From: Candidatus Woesearchaeota archaeon
Lineage (GTDB): Archaea; Nanobdellota; Nanobdellia; SCGC-AAA011-G17; JACPNG01
Reading direction: 5' to 3'
Assembly (NCBI GenBank): GCA_017609845.1
Contig: JAFCDD010000006.1
Location: forward strand, 1 to 16,265
Length of the DNA stretch: 16,265 nucleotides
Positions 12,082 to 16,265 of this stretch are shown here, one piece after another. A program made the position numbers and the translations under genes. The notes under the pieces are model-generated. The model was given only the letters and a program-made list of their open reading frames with translations. It made no database searches and was not told where the DNA came from. Within the stretch, counting starts at the first letter, position 1. Each line of letters starts with the position of its first letter.

Positions 12082-13685
12082 AAAAACAAAAGAAAATAAA
12101 AAAATTTAACATAAAAAGAAAGACAATAAACTTCTTTATTATATTATATGAAATAATAAAAAAGGATATCAAACTTTTAATAAGATCAAAAACATCGGCG
12201 TTAGTAATACTTTTCGGCCCATTATTAATAATCTTTCTAGTTGGATTGGCATTTAATACATCTTCATTATACAACCTTAAGGTTTCTACTTATTCTGATT
12301 CTTACTCAGAATTAACAGAATCAATAATAACAATATTATCAGATCAACAATACACAGTAAAAAAGGCATTCACACAAGAAGAATGTATTGATGGTATTGG
12401 TTTAGGACAACATCACGTTTGTATAATCTTTCCTGCGGAAATGACAATAGATAATGCAGAAGACAATATTGTTAAATTCTATGTAGATGAATCCAGAACT
12501 AACTTAGCACACTTGATCTCCAATACAATATCTTCTAAAATAGCGCAAAAATCATCAGAAGTAAGTTTAAGTTTAACACAATCTTTAGTCAACACATTAG
12601 AATCAACAAAACAAGAGATTGAAGAAAAGAAAACTTTACTTGATTCTTTAGAAGCAACCAGTTCGTCATCAAGAGATTCTGTGGAGAACATAAAAACAAG
12701 ATTCACAGAATTAGATCTAACAATAGATAAATCTGATCTTAATATCTCAGAAGCCAAAAAAGAAATAAATAGATTAATATCAAAATATAATTATTCTGAA
12801 TCAATTTTTGATGACCTAAAAAGTAAGCTAAAGGAAGTAGAAGATGGAGTCCAAGGATTAGAGGATAAATTCTTGGCAGTAGAAGAAGTAAAACTAGCAT
12901 CAGACTCAGACTTAAATTCATTAAAAACAGAACTAACAGCAATGATAGGTAACATAAATTCCTTAAAGGCATCATTTGAACAGATAAAAGCCAACGTGGA
13001 TTCAATAAAAGTAACCAATGTAGAATCAATAGTAAGCCCAATAAAAACAACTATAGAATCGGTGACAGCCAAAAAAACACATTTAAGCTTTTTATTCCCA
13101 ACACTAGTAGTATTAGTATTAATGTTTATAAGTATTTTATTATCTTCAACATTAGTAATCAGAGAAAAAATATCTCCGGCCTACTTTAGAAATTTTATAA
13201 CCCCTGTTAGTGATTTTGTATTCATGTTTGGGACATATTTAACAAATGTAATCTTAGTTATGTTCCAGATATTTATCCTTTTAATTGCTTTCCTATACTT
13301 CTTTAAGGGCGATGTCTTCGTCATTTTACTTAATTCATCTCTAATTTTATTAGTTTCTGCTTCTGTATTTATTCTGTTTGGAATGTTTATTGGATATTTA
13401 TTTAAAACAGAAGAAACTTCAACACTGGGGGCAATTGCAGTTGGTAGCCTAATGTTATTTTTCTCAAACACAATATTACCAGTAGAAACTCTCCCAGGAA
13501 TATTTAGATATGTATCATTATATAATCCATTTGTTATAGCAGAACAAATGTTGAAAAAAGTCATGTTATTTAATGTAAATTTATCTGCCCTATCTACCTC
13601 ATTTTATATTTTAATAGGATTTATTGTGGTTTTCTTTGTTTTGGGCCTCATAGCAAGAGAATTAACAAAAAGGTACTTTGAATAA
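12078..13685 (+). CDS. ABC-2 type permease with large extracytoplasmic coiled-coil domain
   Basis: This is the membrane half of the exporter. The 535-residue protein has a basic N-terminus (KKQKKIKKFNIKRK) and a first membrane helix at about 41-60 (ALVILFGPLLIIFLVGLAFN). A soluble region of about 275 residues follows, and then five more membrane helices at roughly 337-360, 380-406, 412-440, 448-466 and 507-527. This matches the ABC-2 (PF12698) six-helix plan, with the loop after helix 1 facing outside. The loop starts with a mixed alpha-beta part (65-160); residues 165-310 are rich in Leu, Glu, Lys and Ser heptads, indicating long coiled coils. NPFVIAEQML (483-492) is the usual re-entrant element near the end. 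The architecture resembles bacterial YhgE/Pip-like exporters. Substrate unknown. Confidence 0.88.
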   Translation: MKKQKKIKKFNIKRKTINFFIILYEIIKKDIKLLIRSKTSALVILFGPLLIIFLVGLAFNTSSLYNLKVSTYSDSYSELTESIITILSDQQYTVKKAFTQEECIDGIGLGQHHVCIIFPAEMTIDNAEDNIVKFYVDESRTNLAHLISNTISSKIAQKSSEVSLSLTQSLVNTLESTKQEIEEKKTLLDSLEATSSSSRDSVENIKTRFTELDLTIDKSDLNISEAKKEINRLISKYNYSESIFDDLKSKLKEVEDGVQGLEDKFLAVEEVKLASDSDLNSLKTELTAMIGNINSLKASFEQIKANVDSIKVTNVESIVSPIKTTIESVTAKKTHLSFLFPTLVVLVLMFISILLSSTLVIREKISPAYFRNFITPVSDFVFMFGTYLTNVILVMFQIFILLIAFLYFFKGDVFVILLNSSLILLVSASVFILFGMFIGYLFKTEETSTLGAIAVGSLMLFFSNTILPVETLPGIFRYVSLYNPFVIAEQMLKKVMLFNVNLSALSTSFYILIGFIVVFFVLGLIARELTKRYFE

Positions 13686-13730
13686 CTTCTAAAATATATT
13701 AGTAATAACCAAGGAGTAGTATCAAAAACG

Positions 13731-13743
13731 AAACATTTATAAA
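13731..13743 (+). promoter_or_regulatory. Strong TATA/BRE promoter for the uORF and TrmB-like regulator
   Basis: AAACATTTATAAA is identical to the promoter at 1520-1532. Transcription should begin near 13766, giving a leader of about 92 nt before the regulator ATG and about 27 nt before the upstream ORF. The 172-bp gap before the regulator is the longest in the window and holds only this promoter and the upstream ORF. Confidence 0.65.
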
Positions 13744-13792
13744 GAACCTGCCCTCTTAATAACTCTCAAAAAGTAGTTAAAAAGGACAAAAA

Positions 13793-13861
13793 ATGGATTA
13801 TAATCAAAAATTTCCCTGTTTTAACCATAAAAGAAATATGTTCTTTAAGGAGAGAAAATGA
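13793..13861 (+). CDS. Upstream ORF (22 codons) overlapping the TrmB-like gene start
   Basis: An ATG at 13793 opens 22 codons ending in a TGA (13859-13861) that overlaps the ATG of the next gene (13858-13860) in the ATGA manner seen between real genes elsewhere in this window. A GGA-containing element (AAAGGAC, 13781-13787) lies before the ATG. The peptide is polar and basic, contains a CFNH motif near its middle and ends in FKERK. It lies wholly inside the predicted transcript. It could be a leader peptide whose translation controls the regulator, or a small protein. Such a short frame can arise by chance, so confidence is limited. Confidence 0.4.
   Translation: MDYNQKFPCFNHKRNMFFKERK
13847..13852 (+). 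promoter_or_regulatory. Shine-Dalgarno of the TrmB-like gene
   Basis: AAGGAG ends 5 nt before the ATG at 13858. With an in-frame TAA at 13846-13848 it fixes the start codon. It lies within the last codons of the upstream ORF, so ribosomes finishing that ORF would uncover or reuse it. Confidence 0.65.
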
Positions 13862-14649
13862 TAGTTCAAGAAGATTTTTTAAAGAAATTAAGAGCCGCAT
13901 TTGATTTAAATATATATGAAGTTAAGGTATGGACAGCTCTTTTAAGCAGAGGAATGGCAACAGCAGGAGAATTATCAGATATTTCTAATGTTCCTAGATC
14001 AAGAAGTTACGACGTTCTTGAATCCTTAGAGAAAAAAGGCTTTGTAATAATGAAACTTGGAAAGCCAATTAGGTATATAGCAGTAGAACCAAGAGAAGTA
14101 ATTAAAAGAGTAAAGAATGTAATAGAAAAAAGCACAGAAAAACAAATTCAGAGTTTAGACAAAATAAAGAAAACAGAGTTATTCAGTGAAATTCAAGCAC
14201 TTTTCACAAACGGAATAGAAAGAATAGATCCGGCAACTTTATCAGGTTCAATTCGCGGTAGAGATGCTATATATAATCAACTTGATACTTTAATATCTAA
14301 TGCAGAAAAATCAGTTATTTTAGTTACAGGGGCAGAAGGATTTAAAAGAAAAGCATTTGCTTTAAGAAAAGCATTTCAAAGAGCAGTAAAAAATAAAGTT
14401 AATGTTAAGATAGCAACAAGACTAACAGAAGAAAACAAGAAATTAGCAAAAGAACTCAAAGGAGTAAAAGTAAAAAATACAAAGAATGTAGAAGCAAGAT
14501 TTTGTATTATAGATGGAAAAAGTTTACTCTTTATGTTATCTGATGATAAAAAAACACATGAAAGTTATGACACAGCAGTCTGGGTAACTACCCCTTTCTT
14601 TGCAAACTCATTGGAAAGTTTATTTAATCTAACCTGGAACCAAGATTAA
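13858..14649 (+). CDS. TrmB-family transcriptional regulator
   Basis: TrmB-like proteins are archaeal regulators with an N-terminal winged helix-turn-helix and a C-terminal effector-binding domain, often acting on sugar or transport genes. The 263-residue protein has the DNA-binding domain at about 8-78: a first helix ending in LNIYEVKVWTALLSRG, then ATAGELSDISNVPRSRSYDV with the recognition helix, and a wing KKGFVIMKLGKPIRYIAVEP (59-78). A helical linker (80-112) probably mediates dimerisation. The C-terminal domain starts near 130 with IRGRDAIYNQLDTLISNAEK and continues with ILVTGAEGF and VNVKIATRLT, a phospholipase-D-like fold seen in this family. The regulator follows the ABC exporter genes, a possible target, but there is no proof. 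It has a leadered transcript with an upstream ORF. Confidence 0.88.
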   Translation: MIVQEDFLKKLRAAFDLNIYEVKVWTALLSRGMATAGELSDISNVPRSRSYDVLESLEKKGFVIMKLGKPIRYIAVEPREVIKRVKNVIEKSTEKQIQSLDKIKKTELFSEIQALFTNGIERIDPATLSGSIRGRDAIYNQLDTLISNAEKSVILVTGAEGFKRKAFALRKAFQRAVKNKVNVKIATRLTEENKKLAKELKGVKVKNTKNVEARFCIIDGKSLLFMLSDDKKTHESYDTAVWVTTPFFANSLESLFNLTWNQD

Positions 14650-14663
14650 ATAAGAACAATAAA

Positions 14664-14671
14664 TTTTTAAA
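14664..14671 (+). promoter_or_regulatory. TATA box for pheS-pheT
   Basis: TTTTTAAA is centred about 26 bp before the ATG at 14694, predicting a leaderless pheST message. Confidence 0.5.
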
Positions 14672-14693
14672 TGTAGTAATTCTTTCTTTTTAT

Positions 14694-16124
14694 ATGGATA
14701 TCATAGAAACATTACACCCTTTAGAAAGAAAAGTAATCCCTTTTCTAAAAGACAATATTTCTTTAACAGAACTATGTAAAAAAGTTAAATTAAAAGAAGT
14801 TGAGGTTATGCGTGCCTTACAATGGTTGGAAAATAAAAAAATATTAAAAATAAGGAAAGATGTCCAAGAAATAATAACAGTAAATCCAGAATATTCTAAA
14901 ACAACAGAAAAAGGATTGCCAGAAAAAAGATTGCTATTAGCATTGAAAAAATCTTCAAATCTGCAAGATGCAAGAAAAATCGCAGAATTAGATAATAATG
15001 AATTTAATATTTCTCTTGGATTGCTAAAAAGAAAGAAAGCAATCAAACTTGAAAACAAAAAAATAATGATAACAGCAGAAGGAAAAAAACTCCTAAAGGA
15101 AAATTTTCCTCAAGAACAACTATTTAAAAAACTACCATTAAAATACTCTGAACTAAGCGAACAGGAAAAAAAACATTATCAAGACTTTAAAAATAGAAAC
15201 ATAATCGTCACAACACTAAAAAAAGACAGATATGTTTTACTAACAAATTTAGGAAAAGAATTAAGCAAAAAAGATTTAACAGGAGAATTAACAGATGCCA
15301 TAACAAAAGAAGTAATAAAATCAAGATCCTGGAAAAAGAAAAAATTCAGGAGATATGATGTTAAAACTCAAGTTTCTAAAATTTATCATGGAAAAAGACA
15401 TTTTGTTAACCAAACTAATGATTATGCAAGAAGAATTTGGATTGAATTGGGCTTTAAAGAGATGACAGGACCATTACTAAACACTTCATTTTGGAACTTC
15501 GATGCTTTATTCACAGCTCAAGATCATCCAGTAAGAGAACTCCAAGATACTTTTTATATTAAAAATCCCAAAAAAGGAAAACTACCAAATAAACAACTGG
15601 TTGAAAGAGTTAAAAAAACACATGAAAATGGTTGGAATACCAAAAGTACAGGATGGAAATATTCTTGGGATAAGGAAGAAGCCAAGAAAAATGTTTTAAG
15701 AGTAGGAAAATGCTTTAGAAACGAAACCCTGGATTGGTCTCATCTATTTGAGTTTAACCAAACAGAAGGCATAGTAATAGATCCAGATGCCAATCTTAAA
15801 CATTTACTTGGATACTTAAAAGAATTTTTTAGAAAAATGGGATACCCAAAAATAAGATTTAGACCAGCTTATTTTCCATACACAGAACCAAGTATAGAAG
15901 GAGAAGTTTATGATCCAACAAGAAAAAAATGGATAGAATTATTTGGAGCAGGAATCTTCAGACCAGAAGTTGTTAAACCATTACTAGGAGAAGACATTCC
16001 GGTTTTGGCATGGGGGCCGGGATTTGACAGAATAACAATGCTATACCATAATCTAAAAGATTTAAGAGACTTATATAAAAACGATCTAAAGCAATTAAGG
16101 GGGATGAAAGCCTGGTTAAAATAA
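14694..16124 (+). CDS. pheS: Phenylalanyl-tRNA synthetase alpha subunit, missing an active-site segment
   Basis: PheS carries the class II catalytic core of the (alpha-beta)2 enzyme that charges tRNA-Phe. The first 200 residues are winged-helix modules, as in archaeal and eukaryotic enzymes. The core follows: motif 1 region GFKEMTGPLLNTSFWNFDALF (253-273), QDHPVRELQDTFYI, motif 2 FRNETLDWSHLFEFNQTEG (341-359), PAYFPYTEPS, and motif 3 FGAGIFRPEVV to LAWGPGFDRITML (438-450). Oddly, NVLR (333-336) runs straight into VGKCFRNE. In relatives a segment beginning THTT(or S), with residues that bind the phenylalanine amino group, and ending near KYFxI lies between them, about 25 residues. Its loss is in frame at 15701/15702. 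The family is certain; activity is doubtful unless this is an assembly error. The total of 476 is slightly short. Confidence 0.9.
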   Translation: MDIIETLHPLERKVIPFLKDNISLTELCKKVKLKEVEVMRALQWLENKKILKIRKDVQEIITVNPEYSKTTEKGLPEKRLLLALKKSSNLQDARKIAELDNNEFNISLGLLKRKKAIKLENKKIMITAEGKKLLKENFPQEQLFKKLPLKYSELSEQEKKHYQDFKNRNIIVTTLKKDRYVLLTNLGKELSKKDLTGELTDAITKEVIKSRSWKKKKFRRYDVKTQVSKIYHGKRHFVNQTNDYARRIWIELGFKEMTGPLLNTSFWNFDALFTAQDHPVRELQDTFYIKNPKKGKLPNKQLVERVKKTHENGWNTKSTGWKYSWDKEEAKKNVLRVGKCFRNETLDWSHLFEFNQTEGIVIDPDANLKHLLGYLKEFFRKMGYPKIRFRPAYFPYTEPSIEGEVYDPTRKKWIELFGAGIFRPEVVKPLLGEDIPVLAWGPGFDRITMLYHNLKDLRDLYKNDLKQLRGMKAWLK

Positions 16125-16125
16125 A

Positions 16126-16265
16126 ATGCCAACAATAACCTTAAACAAAAAAGTATTTGAAAAGTTAGTAGGAAAGAAACTTCCTCTAGAAAAACTTAAA
16201 GATAGAATAAGCTACTTAGGAACAGACTTAGAATCTATTAATGAAAAAGAGATTGTAGTAGAAGT
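16126..16265 (+). CDS. pheT: Phenylalanyl-tRNA synthetase beta subunit, N-terminal fragment
   Basis: PheT is the large partner of PheS and provides the editing site and tRNA-binding domains. Only the first 46 codons are present; the gene continues beyond the right edge. The start MPTITLNKKVFEKLVGKKL and the following LEKLKDRISYLGTDLESI match the usual archaeal PheT N-terminus. The ATG lies two bases after the end of pheS (TAA at 16122-16124), so pheS and pheT form one operon. Confidence 0.88.
   Translation, partial: MPTITLNKKVFEKLVGKKLPLEKLKDRISYLGTDLESINEKEIVVE

Noticed and set aside
13181..13564. 127-residue open frame on the minus strand within the permease gene
   Set aside because: The sense strand encodes clear membrane helices of the ABC-2 permease; the antisense frame has no promoter or recognisable domain.
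1..16265. tRNA or rRNA genes, CRISPR arrays, insertion sequences, attachment sites
   Set aside because: By eye I saw no cloverleaf-like segments, no regularly spaced direct repeats, no transposase and no long inverted repeats; the coding density leaves little room. A dedicated tRNA and repeat search would settle it.

Overview
This is a compact, AT-rich (roughly 30% GC) archaeal window. It carries RNase P proteins, a proteasome alpha subunit, SBDS, an Rrp4/Rrp41/Rrp42 exosome, RNA polymerase subunit K, ribosomal proteins S2 and L11, Spt5, SecE and FtsZ. TATA boxes centred about 26 bp before start codons show that most transcripts are probably leaderless. The short proteins, very small gaps and sequence flavour suggest a DPANN lineage (Pacearchaeota/Woesearchaeota-like). 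That placement is an inference from sequence style, not a search result.

Layout. (1) 1-870, minus strand: a retropepsin-like protease translationally coupled to a RimK-type ATP-grasp glutamate ligase. The ligase gene is broken by an internal deletion plus frameshift and runs off the left edge. (2) 959-5717, plus strand: rnp3 (RNase P p30), then its own promoter and leader, then rnp2-psmA-sbds-rrp4-rrp41-rrp42-rpoK, an RNA-processing and protein-turnover superoperon in which the last four genes overlap by ATGA. (3) 5753-7516, plus: a short enolase and ribosomal protein S2, each with its own TATA box. The order rpoK-eno-rps2 is the usual tail of a different archaeal ribosomal cluster, here attached to the exosome operon. 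(4) 7518-10752, minus: FKBP-type prolyl isomerase, ftsZ, secE, spt5, rpl11, reading towards S2 and converging with it one base apart. (5) 10854-13685, plus: a 79-residue helical orphan, then an ABC exporter pair whose permease carries a large extracytoplasmic coiled-coil domain. (6) 13793-14649, plus: a 22-codon upstream ORF overlapping the start of a TrmB-family regulator. (7) 14694-16265, plus: pheS and the beginning of pheT.

Most of the content is housekeeping: making and maturing RNA (RNase P, exosome, RpoK, Spt5), ribosome maturation and translation (SBDS, S2, L11, PheRS), protein folding, export and turnover (FKBP, SecE, PsmA) and cell division (FtsZ). The accessory part is the ABC exporter with its neighbouring TrmB-like regulator.

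The items most worth checking are two internal losses in otherwise well-conserved genes: rimK at about 371-392 (frameshifting) and pheS at 15701/15702 (in frame, removing the phenylalanine-binding THT segment). They may be real or may be assembly errors. Next come the upstream ORF before the TrmB regulator, the hairpin leader before rnp2, and the merger of two ancestral operons. I did not find an obviously new defence or mobile system. I saw no tRNA, rRNA, CRISPR array or insertion sequence.
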